From Phycisphaerae bacterium (GTDB lineage Bacteria; Planctomycetota; Phycisphaerae; Phycisphaerales; SM1A02): a stretch of DNA of 7,453 bases. The DNA lies in NCBI GenBank assembly GCA_002591705.1, contig PAAB01000013.1:10908-18360 (forward strand). The letters are read 5' to 3'. The notes below the pieces were generated by a model, which was given only the letters and a program-made list of their open reading frames with translations, had not been told where the DNA came from and ran no database searches. Within the stretch, counting starts at the first letter, position 1; every line of letters begins with the position of its first letter. A program made the position numbers and the translations under genes. Shown here in pieces: positions 1 through 6,327 of the stretch.

Positions 1-917
1 GTGCAGATGGACCCCGGACCGATGCCGACCTTGACCGCGTCGACCCCCGCATCGATCAGGGCCGATGCCGCCTCGGCGGTCGCAATGTTTCCGGCGATGA
101 TGTCGATGTCGTACTGCTCGCGAATGGACCGGACGGTCTCGAGCACGTTGGAGGAATGACCGTGCGCGGTGTCGACGATCACCACATCCACTTCCGACTG
201 CACAAGAGCATCCACCCGATCGAGCTGGTGAACTCCCGCCGCCGCTCCCACCCGGAGACGGCCTCGATCGTCACGGCAGGCCATGGGATGGGTGCGGAGA
301 TTCTCGATGTCCCGCATGGTCATCAACCCGGCGAGATTCCCACGGTCATCCACCAGCAGGAGCTTTTCGACCCTCCCACGGGACATGAGGGATTCGGCGG
401 TGGCGAGATCGATGTTCACGGGGCCCGTGATGAGATTGTCGCGGGTCATGACTTCGCCGACGTGATCCGTCGTGGACTCGACGAACTTCATGTCCCTGCG
501 GGTCAGGATTCCGGCCAGCGGGCCGTGACTGCTCCCGTCCAGCGTGACGGGGAATCCGGACACGTTCTGCCGTTCCATGAGCTCCATGGCGTGGGCCACC
601 GTGTCCTCGGGGCTGAGCGTGACCGGATCCGAGATGATCCCGTTCTCGGTCCGCTTGACCCGAAGCACTTCGTTCGACTGGTCCTGGATCGACAGGTTCT
701 TGTGGATGATGCCGATTCCACCCTCCTGAGCCAGTGAGATGGCCAGGTCCGCCTCCGTGACCGTGTCCATGGGGGCCGAGATGAGCGGAATGTTGATCGT
801 GATGCCGCGGGTCAACCTCGTCTGTGTGGAGGTGTCGTCGGGTGTCAGATCGCTGTATTGGGGAACGAGCAGGACGTCGTCGAACGTGATGCCGTCTGGG
901 ATACGTTGGTGCTCCAT
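1..917 (-). CDS. guaB: IMP dehydrogenase, N-terminal 305 residues (3' end outside window)
   Basis: IMP dehydrogenase oxidises IMP to XMP with NAD+, the committed step of cytosolic guanine nucleotide synthesis. Reading leftward from ATG at 917-915, the frame stays open to the window edge. The N-terminal family signature [12 protein letters not shown] is at residues 12-23. [13 protein letters not shown] (48-58 region) and [11 protein letters not shown] (64-74) follow. Two CBS domains (about 90-205) interrupt the barrel. The barrel resumes with [10 protein letters not shown] (219-228), VDTAHGHS (248-255), GNIAT (276-280) and the catalytic loop GIGPGSIC (298-305). The last complete codon is Cys305, the nucleophile; E. 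coli GuaB uses the same number, so this start is almost certainly right. The C-terminal half, including the mobile flap, lies outside the window. The gene diverges from the motor operon to its right. Family identity is essentially certain. Confidence 0.97.
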   Translation of the reverse strand, partial: MEHQRIPDGITFDDVLLVPQYSDLTPDDTSTQTRLTRGITINIPLISAPMDTVTEADLAISLAQEGGIGIIHKNLSIQDQSNEVLRVKRTENGIISDPVTLSPEDTVAHAMELMERQNVSGFPVTLDGSSHGPLAGILTRRDMKFVESTTDHVGEVMTRDNLITGPVNIDLATAESLMSRGRVEKLLLVDDRGNLAGLMTMRDIENLRTHPMACRDDRGRLRVGAAAGVHQLDRVDALVQSEVDVVIVDTAHGHSSNVLETVRSIREQYDIDIIAGNIATAEAASALIDAGVDAVKVGIGPGSIC

Positions 918-952
918 CCGCCAAGAATGCCTTTATGAGACGCAAATGTCAA
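918..952 (-). promoter_or_regulatory. Predicted sigma70-type guaB promoter, apparently leaderless
   Basis: On the minus strand a perfect -35 box TTGACA (952-947) is followed by a 17-nt spacer and a weak -10 box CATTCT (929-924, three of six matches to TATAAT). Counting the hexamer as -12 to -7 puts +1 at base 917, which is the A of the guaB ATG. The transcript would then lack a 5' leader. The only SD-like alternative is AAAGG, 12 nt before the ATG, which is rather far and would need a start site further upstream. The -35 box is clear; the -10 box and start site are inferred. Confidence 0.5.
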
Positions 953-1011
953 GGCAGGGCCTCCGCCGGGACTGCGTTCGAGGCCTTATTTCGACATCGC
1001 CAAGGCCCAAT

Positions 1012-1040
1012 CCATGTGTTAGCATGGCGTATTCGATAAT
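1012..1040 (+). promoter_or_regulatory. Weak candidate promoter for the motor operon
   Basis: GATAAT at 1035-1040 matches the -10 consensus at five of six bases and lies in the most AT-rich patch of the divergent region. No convincing -35 box lies 16-18 bp upstream (CCATGT or nearby), so an activator or a different sigma factor may be used. A start near 1047 would give a leader of about 60 nt ending at the ATG at 1109. A TTGACA-like TCGACA at 991-996 has no partner -10 at proper spacing. Confidence 0.25.
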
Positions 1041-1043
1041 CCA

Positions 1044-1075
1044 CCCACCGGGATCCCTCCCACCACTTCCCCCCC
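1044..1075 (-). other. Potential G-quadruplex motif in the divergent intergenic region
   Basis: The plus strand has C-runs at 1044-1046, 1055-1057, 1059-1061 and 1069-1075. The minus strand therefore carries four runs of at least three G, with loops of 7, 1 and 8 nt. It lies in the predicted leader of the motor operon, with the G-rich side on the template strand. One loop slightly exceeds the strict seven-base rule. The tract also contains the palindrome GGGATCCC (1050-1057), which could compete as a duplex. Confidence 0.35.
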
Positions 1076-1092
1076 AACTTCATATCCGTCGT

Positions 1093-1097
1093 AGGAG
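1093..1097 (+). promoter_or_regulatory. Ribosome binding site of the PilT/PilU-like gene
   Basis: AGGAG lies 11 nt before the ATG at 1109. The spacing is slightly long but this is the only strong SD-like element, and it supports that start. The purine-rich GGAAAG immediately before the ATG is too close to serve. Confidence 0.5.
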
Positions 1098-1108
1098 TTC
1101 CGGAAAGC

Positions 1109-2242
1109 ATGTCAGACGCCAAGGAAGTGTTCGGAGCCGTTAGCCACGTCCGAGGGACCGGGGCCGGCAAGGGAGAGGCGATCTTTCGCAAACTCCTCAA
1201 GGCCTGCATCAACTACGAGGCGTCCGATCTGCACGTGAAGTCGGACACCCCCCCCCGGATCCGGGTGCGGGGCGAACTCAGAACCCTGAGCACCGACGCG
1301 GTGTCCGTCGATGACGGGCACCAGATCGCCCTCGACATTCTCGACGAGAGCCAGTACTCGCACTTCAAGAGCCACGGCCAGTTCGACCTGGCCTACGACT
1401 ACGACGAGGATCGCCGCTTCCGGGTGAACATCTTCATGAGCCGAGGCAAGGTCTCGCTGGCCTGCCGTCTGATCACGTCCGACATCAAGACCTTCGAGCA
1501 GCTGCACATCCCCGAGATCCTCGGGCCGGTGGCCATGTCCGCCAACGGACTGATCCTGTTCGCAGGGGTGACCGGATCCGGAAAGAGCACCTCGATCGCC
1601 GCCATGCTGCAGTACGTGAACATGCGGAAGCGGTGTCACATCGTCACGATCGAGGATCCGATCGAATACATCTTCAAGGACGACAAGGCCAGCATCAACC
1701 AGCGGGAAGTCGGGATCGACTGCCTTGACTTCAACGAGGCCCTGCGGGCCCTCGTCCGCGAGGATCCCGACGTGGTCCTCGTGGGTGAAATGCGGGACAA
1801 GGAGACCTTCGAGGCGGCCATTCGTGCCGCGGAGACCGGGCACCTCGTCTTTGGAACCATTCACGCCTCGTCCGCCTGGCAGACCTTCGGCCGAATCTAC
1901 GACCTCTTCGATCAGGATGAAGTCGAGAACATCCGAAAGCTCCTCGCCTACAACCTGCGGGCGATCGTGTACCAGAAGCTTCTTCCCACCCTCGTCGAGG
2001 ACGTGGCGAGAATCCCCGCCGTGGAGATCCTGCTGGGCACGCCCGCCGTGCAGAAGTACGTGCTCGAGGCACGTGAGGGCGAGTTGCTGGACATCATCCG
2101 CAAGAGCCTCGAAGAGGGCATGGTGGACTTCACGACCTCCCTCGTTCGACTGGTCGAGACGGAATGGATCCATCACCGGGTAGCATTGGAAGCCACCCCG
2201 AAGCCGGAAGAACTCAAGATGCGACTCAAGGGCATCTCCTGA
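1109..2242 (+). CDS. PilT/PilU-class type IV pilus motor ATPase (377 aa)
   Basis: This is a predicted cytoplasmic hexameric ATPase of the secretion/pilus superfamily, retraction (PilT/PilU) branch, powering pilus-fibre disassembly or related force generation. The N-terminal PAS-like domain carries ASDLHVKSDTPPRIRVRGEL (38-57), the usual PilT opening. The catalytic domain has Walker A GVTGSGKST (153-161), Asp box TIEDPIEY (180-187), Walker B DVVLVGEMRD (221-230, with Glu227) and His box GHLVFGTIHASSA (244-256, with both histidines). All catalytic motifs are intact. SINQREVGID (195-204) and the C-terminal end are closer to PilU. The PilT retraction motif AIRNLIRE is replaced by AVQKYVLE (313-320). 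No CxxC zinc motif or N1 domain is present, which argues against PilB/GspE. Length is typical of PilT/PilU. It is first in an operon with a divergent ATPase paralogue 6 bp downstream. The symbol is left blank because PilT versus PilU cannot be decided. Confidence 0.93.
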   Translation: MSDAKEVFGAVSHVRGTGAGKGEAIFRKLLKACINYEASDLHVKSDTPPRIRVRGELRTLSTDAVSVDDGHQIALDILDESQYSHFKSHGQFDLAYDYDEDRRFRVNIFMSRGKVSLACRLITSDIKTFEQLHIPEILGPVAMSANGLILFAGVTGSGKSTSIAAMLQYVNMRKRCHIVTIEDPIEYIFKDDKASINQREVGIDCLDFNEALRALVREDPDVVLVGEMRDKETFEAAIRAAETGHLVFGTIHASSAWQTFGRIYDLFDQDEVENIRKLLAYNLRAIVYQKLLPTLVEDVARIPAVEILLGTPAVQKYVLEAREGELLDIIRKSLEEGMVDFTTSLVRLVETEWIHHRVALEATPKPEELKMRLKGIS

Positions 2243-2248
2243 TCTAGC

Positions 2249-3940
2249 ATGGGAACTCTCACCATGGATTTCGCATTGGCCGCTTCCCTTCTCGGGGATT
2301 CATCCGTCCTGCTCATGAGCCCCTGGAAGCCCCTGATCCTCTGGGGCGTCTTCATCGCCTGGGCCTGGCTCGTGGCAACGAAGATCGACAAGGATCTCCG
2401 GTACTACAACCTGGGCTGGGAGAAGTGGAATGCCGCCTTCCTGGGCAGTGGCGTGGTGGCCATCATCACCTTCTTCACCGCCGGCGTCTTCTGGATCAGC
2501 CTTCCGGCCGGAGTGGTCGTCCTGCTGATTCCCGTGCTCATCTACTGGAAGGTCCGAAACGGATCCGTCCCGGACGGCAAGCAGTACCACCTCTCGTTCT
2601 CCAAGGATCCCGCCGCCGCCCAGCAGCGGAAGCTCGAGAAGGCACGACTCTCCGCCGCGATCCAGTACAGCGACGTCACCGGCAACGACGTCAAGGTCCC
2701 CGGCAAGGATGATCCCGAGTTCCAGGTCTACCTTCGGACCGAGGACATCATGGGGCCGGCACTGAACGCGAGGGCATCCCGAATCGAGATGCTGCTGACC
2801 GATGCCGGGTGCAAGATCGCCTGGATCATCGACGGCGTCCGGTCGAAGCAGGAGGACATGCCCGTCGAGGATGCCGCTCCGGCGGCCAACTTCTTCAAGC
2901 AGATCGCGGGGCTCTCCGATTCGGACGCGCGACGCACCAAGTCCGGTTCGTTTTCGCTCAACACCGGATCCGGCGACACCAGCGTCCAGATGTCCATTTC
3001 CGGTAGCTCGAGAGGACCGGTGGTGGTGTTCGAGTTCAACCGTGAGACGTCCAGGCTCGTCTCCTACGACCAGCTCGGACTCCTGCCCCAGCAGCGTGCC
3101 CTTCTCGATGAACTCGTCGAAGCGCACGAGCGACACGGCATCGTTCTGGTGAGCGGACCCGCCAAGCAGGGCGTGACCACGTCCATCTATTCCATGTTGG
3201 GCCGTCACGATGCATACACCTGCAACATCAAGACCCTCGAGCACGAGATCGAGGCGTTCATCAACGGGGTCGACCAGGCCGAATGGGATCCCATGAACCT
3301 CGATGTGGACTTTGGCACCAACCTTCAGTCGATTCTGCGGAGGGATCCCGATGTCGCGCTCGTCGGAGACATTCGGGATGCCGAAGCGGCCAAGGCGGCG
3401 GCGGCCCCCGGCCGCAAGGGACCGCTCATCTACGTCGGCATGCACGCCGACAGCCTGGTCGCGTGCATACGTGAATGGGTCAAGCACGTCGGCGATGTCG
3501 AGGAGGCCGTCAAGCCTCTGCGGGCCGTGATGCATCAACGACTGATCAGGCGACTCTGTCCGAACTGCAAGCAGCAGCTTGCTCCGGAGGAGATGGCCGC
3601 GATGAAGCTGCCGCCCGGCATCGGTGACAAGCTCTGTCGACGGGTGGGACAGGTCCAGATCAAGAACAAGATCGTCGATTGTCCGATCTGCAGCGGCACC
3701 GGATTCCTCGGCCAGACGGCCATCTTCGAGGTGCTGGTGGTCGACGATGGCGTCCTCAAGCACCTGCGCAACGGAGACCTCAAGAGCGCGCTCTCCGCCG
3801 CCCGCAAGGCGAAGATGCTGCAGCTTCAGGAAGCCGCGATCCTCAAGGCAGGGCTCGGAGAGACATCGCTCGACGAGATCGCCAGGGTCCTCTCCTCCAA
3901 GAAGAAGCCAGCCGGCAAGACCAAGGTGGAAGCATCATGA
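2249..3940 (+). CDS. Membrane-anchored GspE/PilB-like protein with degenerate P-loop (563 aa)
   Basis: It is a divergent member of the type II secretion/type IV pilus ATPase family. Three hydrophobic segments (about 23-43, 62-82, 84-100) precede the motor region; GspE and PilB normally have none. An N2-like domain (about 135-265) is followed by the RecA-like core. Walker A is replaced by GPAKQGVTTS (303-312), so the P-loop lysine is Val309. The Asp box reads TLEHEIEAF (329-337). Walker B is DVALVGDIRD (368-377), with Asp for the usual Glu. The His box GPLIYVGMHADS (391-402) keeps only His399. The region RLIRRLCPNCK (431-441) and the pair CPNC (437-440)/CPIC (478-481) form the GspE/PilB zinc motif. 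ATP hydrolysis is therefore doubtful and a structural or regulatory partner role is likely. The gene lies 6 bp after the PilT/PilU-like gene. A second ATG at 2264, with GGGAA upstream, is an alternative start. Confidence 0.85.
   Translation: MGTLTMDFALAASLLGDSSVLLMSPWKPLILWGVFIAWAWLVATKIDKDLRYYNLGWEKWNAAFLGSGVVAIITFFTAGVFWISLPAGVVVLLIPVLIYWKVRNGSVPDGKQYHLSFSKDPAAAQQRKLEKARLSAAIQYSDVTGNDVKVPGKDDPEFQVYLRTEDIMGPALNARASRIEMLLTDAGCKIAWIIDGVRSKQEDMPVEDAAPAANFFKQIAGLSDSDARRTKSGSFSLNTGSGDTSVQMSISGSSRGPVVVFEFNRETSRLVSYDQLGLLPQQRALLDELVEAHERHGIVLVSGPAKQGVTTSIYSMLGRHDAYTCNIKTLEHEIEAFINGVDQAEWDPMNLDVDFGTNLQSILRRDPDVALVGDIRDAEAAKAAAAPGRKGPLIYVGMHADSLVACIREWVKHVGDVEEAVKPLRAVMHQRLIRRLCPNCKQQLAPEEMAAMKLPPGIGDKLCRRVGQVQIKNKIVDCPICSGTGFLGQTAIFEVLVVDDGVLKHLRNGDLKSALSAARKAKMLQLQEAAILKAGLGETSLDEIARVLSSKKKPAGKTKVEAS
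3925..3930 (+). promoter_or_regulatory. Ribosome binding site of the CvpA-like gene, inside the preceding gene
   Basis: GGTGGA lies 6 nt before the ATG at 3937, within the last codons of the GspE-like gene. It fixes this start despite the same frame being open further upstream, and supports translational coupling through the ATGA overlap (3937-3940). Confidence 0.55.
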
Positions 3941-5550
3941 TCGTCCTCTTCAACATCCTCATCATCGGGATCGTCCTGCTCATCGCCTACTGGTGGATGG
4001 ACCAGGGGTTCTTCAGCTCCATGCTTCACCTGCTGGCCGTGATTGCGGCGGGATGTCTGGCCTTCGCATTCTGGGAACCGCTGGCGATCGACGTCCTCCT
4101 CAGCGGCGGCGTCTTCGACAGCTATGCAATGGGCATCACCCTCGGGGGACTCTTCGCCATCTTCCTGGTGATCCTTCGTGCCACCAGCGACTCCCTGGTG
4201 CGGGCCAACATCATTCTGCCCGCCGGTGCGGACAAGACCATGGGCGCGATCCTCGGACTCTTCTCCGGTGTCCTGACCGTCGGATTCACCCTCACGGCCA
4301 TCGGGCTGCTCCAGGGCCCGCACGAAATGATGGGCTACAAGGGGTTCGGACGGCAACGCGGACAGCCGGGGGTGATCGCGGAAGCAGGTCCCCAACTCTG
4401 GATGCCGGTCGACCGATGGTCGAACGCGTTCTTCGACTGGCTCAGCGTCTCGACCATCCGCCCGGACATCAGCGGCGCCCCGCTGATGCAATACAACCCC
4501 GAGCTCTACAAGATGGGATCACTGCTGCGCGACAATTACAACGCCGGTGAAGGCCAGGTCTCCATGCCCGCCGACGGGGCGGAGATTCCCCGGGTGGCGA
4601 AGATCGACGGGGCCGACATGTGGGTCGTCCAGACCAACTTCAAGTCGAGCTCGAGGGACTTCGGCCGACAGCTGGTCCTCTCCAGCTCCCAGGTGAGACT
4701 GGTCGGCAGTGCCCGGGGCACCAAGGCTCCGGACGTCATCTATCCCATCGGATGGGTGCAGAGCTCCGTGGAGACCGGCCTTCCCACCACCTACATGTTC
4801 GATGATCCTGCCAACTTCGCCTCCGGCACCCCCGGACAGAACGAATCGCAGATGGCCTTCTTCTTCGAGGCCCCATCCGGTTTTTCACCCGAGTTCATCC
4901 AGCTGCGGGGAACCCGATTCGAGCTTCCCGATGCCACGTCGGCGAATGCGTCGGACCTCGCGTTCCTCGGCGGCGGGACCTCCGGGGGCGTCCAGGACGA
5001 CCGACAGCTCGGCCTGCCCATCGACGATGCCGTCGACGTCTCCAAGCGCGTGGCCAACTTCCGGCCGAGCGTGAACCGCATTCCCGGCTCCATGCAGCTG
5101 ACCGAGGACAACGAGTTCGATTCGGGATTCCTTCGCCTGCCCCGGCGATCCGAGTCCCAGACGAGCCGAGCCCTGCAGGTCAACTCGATTGCGACGCCGG
5201 GCGGAACGCAGGTGGTGCAGGTGACGGTCAGCAGATCATCGCCCGCATGGCTGGGCGGCAAGGTCGAGGAGCGGGTCAAGCCCGAGGACCAGATCGCCCT
5301 GCTGGATTCGATGGGCAACCGATACCTGCCGGTCGGGTACTACTTCATCTTCGGAACCGAGTTGGAACTGAAGCTGGACCCGCAGTACGGCGTCCACACG
5401 ACGACCGAACTGCCGCAGCTGTCCCCTTCACAGACCGATCAGGTGCTGGTGCTCATCTTCCAGGTCACCGGCGGTGTGAATCTCACCTCCCTGCGAGTCG
5501 GACACACGCTCGTCGGCAGCATGAACGTCGAGGTTCCGCCTGCCTTCTGA
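3937..5550 (+). CDS. CvpA-like four-helix membrane protein with large beta-rich C-terminal region (537 aa)
   Basis: Four hydrophobic segments (about 2-20, 26-46, 64-81, 101-125) fill the N-terminus. Their pattern, including FFSSMLHLLAVIAAG (25-39) and KTMGAILGLFSGVL (100-113), resembles the CvpA (colicin V production) family, whose usual members are only about 160-200 residues. About 400 residues follow without a membrane segment, rich in beta-type alternation, glycine and serine, and probably extracytoplasmic. Within this part, residues about 229-331 and 425-535 look like two copies of one domain, joined by an acidic, low-complexity linker (about 333-400). No catalytic motif is recognised. 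The start overlaps the preceding stop as ATGA, so the protein is probably made stoichiometrically with the motor proteins. It might be a membrane anchor or envelope sensor for them. Function unknown; the CvpA resemblance is by pattern only. Confidence 0.8.
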   Translation: MIVLFNILIIGIVLLIAYWWMDQGFFSSMLHLLAVIAAGCLAFAFWEPLAIDVLLSGGVFDSYAMGITLGGLFAIFLVILRATSDSLVRANIILPAGADKTMGAILGLFSGVLTVGFTLTAIGLLQGPHEMMGYKGFGRQRGQPGVIAEAGPQLWMPVDRWSNAFFDWLSVSTIRPDISGAPLMQYNPELYKMGSLLRDNYNAGEGQVSMPADGAEIPRVAKIDGADMWVVQTNFKSSSRDFGRQLVLSSSQVRLVGSARGTKAPDVIYPIGWVQSSVETGLPTTYMFDDPANFASGTPGQNESQMAFFFEAPSGFSPEFIQLRGTRFELPDATSANASDLAFLGGGTSGGVQDDRQLGLPIDDAVDVSKRVANFRPSVNRIPGSMQLTEDNEFDSGFLRLPRRSESQTSRALQVNSIATPGGTQVVQVTVSRSSPAWLGGKVEERVKPEDQIALLDSMGNRYLPVGYYFIFGTELELKLDPQYGVHTTTELPQLSPSQTDQVLVLIFQVTGGVNLTSLRVGHTLVGSMNVEVPPAF

Positions 5551-5566
5551 CCCTTCCGGTCAGAAG
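5544..5566. terminator. Shared hairpin between convergent operons, possible bidirectional terminator
   Basis: CTTCTGACC (5544-5552) and GGTCAGAAG (5558-5566) form a perfect 9-bp stem with a 5-nt loop CTTCC. The stem holds both stop codons, TGA at 5548-5550 on the plus strand and TGA at 5562-5560 on the minus strand. Neither side has a U-tract, so it is not a standard intrinsic terminator. It could still stabilise both mRNA 3' ends or end transcription with Rho. Confidence 0.45.
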
Positions 5567-6327
5567 TCGCGACGGCCGAACACCCGCATTGCCGTGATCA
5601 ACATGGCGATGGTCGCCGCAAGGAACGCCCCGGCGGTCACCCATGGGAAGTGTCCGGCTTCGATGAGCATGAACACCTTGACGTCGATCGTCTTGAAGAG
5701 ACTGAGTTCGTCGATTCCCTGCACGAGGTAGAGGGCGAAGTTCAGCAGGATGATGGCGATGAGAATGATCCCCGCACGCATCTGATGACTGCTCATGGCC
5801 GAGAGCATGACCGTGAAGGTCACCAGCATCAGCAGGAAGAGCGACATGAAGGCCGTCGAGACAAGCAGCGGCGTCCATGCGACCTGTTCGTCGACGAGCG
5901 GCGAGAGCCATACCGCGGAGATCGAACTGAGGACGGCCGGCATGATGACCGCCAGGGACACCATGACCCAGCGGGTCAACAGGATCCGGGAACGGGACAC
6001 CGGACGCGACAGGAGGAATTCGATCGTCTTCTGATCCACGTCCCGGGCCACGACCCCGCTCGCGAGAAAGGCGGCGGCGGCGAGGCCGAAGAGACTGCAT
6101 CCCTTGAACCACTGCTGGACCGCGAGGTACGGCCAGTAGCCGGATATCTCGATGGATTCCATCAGATTCTGAAGCGATTCGAACGGCACCAGCTTGGCGA
6201 TGGCCGGGGTGTTGTCACGGAACCGGGGCCAGTACAGGATTGCGGCGACCAGGGCCGCCTCGAGGATGACGAAGTAGCCGACGATGATCCAGACCGCATC
6301 CCGCAGCCATTGCCGTACCAGGTTCAT
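5560..6327 (-). CDS. ABC-2 type transporter permease (255 aa)
   Basis: This is an inner-membrane subunit of an ABC-2 type exporter. About six hydrophobic segments are visible (roughly 11-33, 74-94, 118-142, 152-178, 183-203, 228-248). A polar loop (about 34-73) sits between the first two. The cytoplasmic stretch DVDQKTIEFLLSRPVSRSRI (96-115) matches the LLSRPVSR coupling region typical of this class. The ATG at 6327 overlaps the TGA of the ATPase gene as ATGA, and GGGGAG (6341-6336) lies in front at good spacing, so the start is well supported. The open frame continues upstream through the ATPase gene, but that is out-of-frame shadow. Substrate is not deducible; relatives move lipids, polymers, antibiotics or copper-related cargo. 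It ends convergently with the CvpA-like gene. Confidence 0.9.
   Translation of the reverse strand: MNLVRQWLRDAVWIIVGYFVILEAALVAAILYWPRFRDNTPAIAKLVPFESLQNLMESIEISGYWPYLAVQQWFKGCSLFGLAAAAFLASGVVARDVDQKTIEFLLSRPVSRSRILLTRWVMVSLAVIMPAVLSSISAVWLSPLVDEQVAWTPLLVSTAFMSLFLLMLVTFTVMLSAMSSHQMRAGIILIAIILLNFALYLVQGIDELSLFKTIDVKVFMLIEAGHFPWVTAGAFLAATIAMLITAMRVFGRRDF

Noticed and set aside
156..737. 193-codon plus-strand frame
   Set aside because: Antisense to guaB, whose translation is conserved throughout.
918..1108. Riboswitch or small RNA in the divergent region
   Set aside because: No recognised aptamer core or stable extended hairpin could be found by eye; only promoter-like elements and the C-rich tract stand out.
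1112..2176. 354-codon open frame on the minus strand
   Set aside because: Exact antisense of the PilT/PilU-like gene, His/Asp/Gly-rich with no recognisable domain.
2300..3763. 487-codon open frame on the minus strand
   Set aside because: It lies wholly antisense to the GspE/PilB-like gene, whose motifs are recognisable. The antisense product has no family motif and a composition typical of GC-rich shadow frames.
3679..3936. Upstream extension of the CvpA-like frame (86 more codons)
   Set aside because: It overlaps the zinc-motif region of the preceding gene and is Arg/Gln-rich without structure. The ATG at 3937 has an SD and begins a proper membrane segment.
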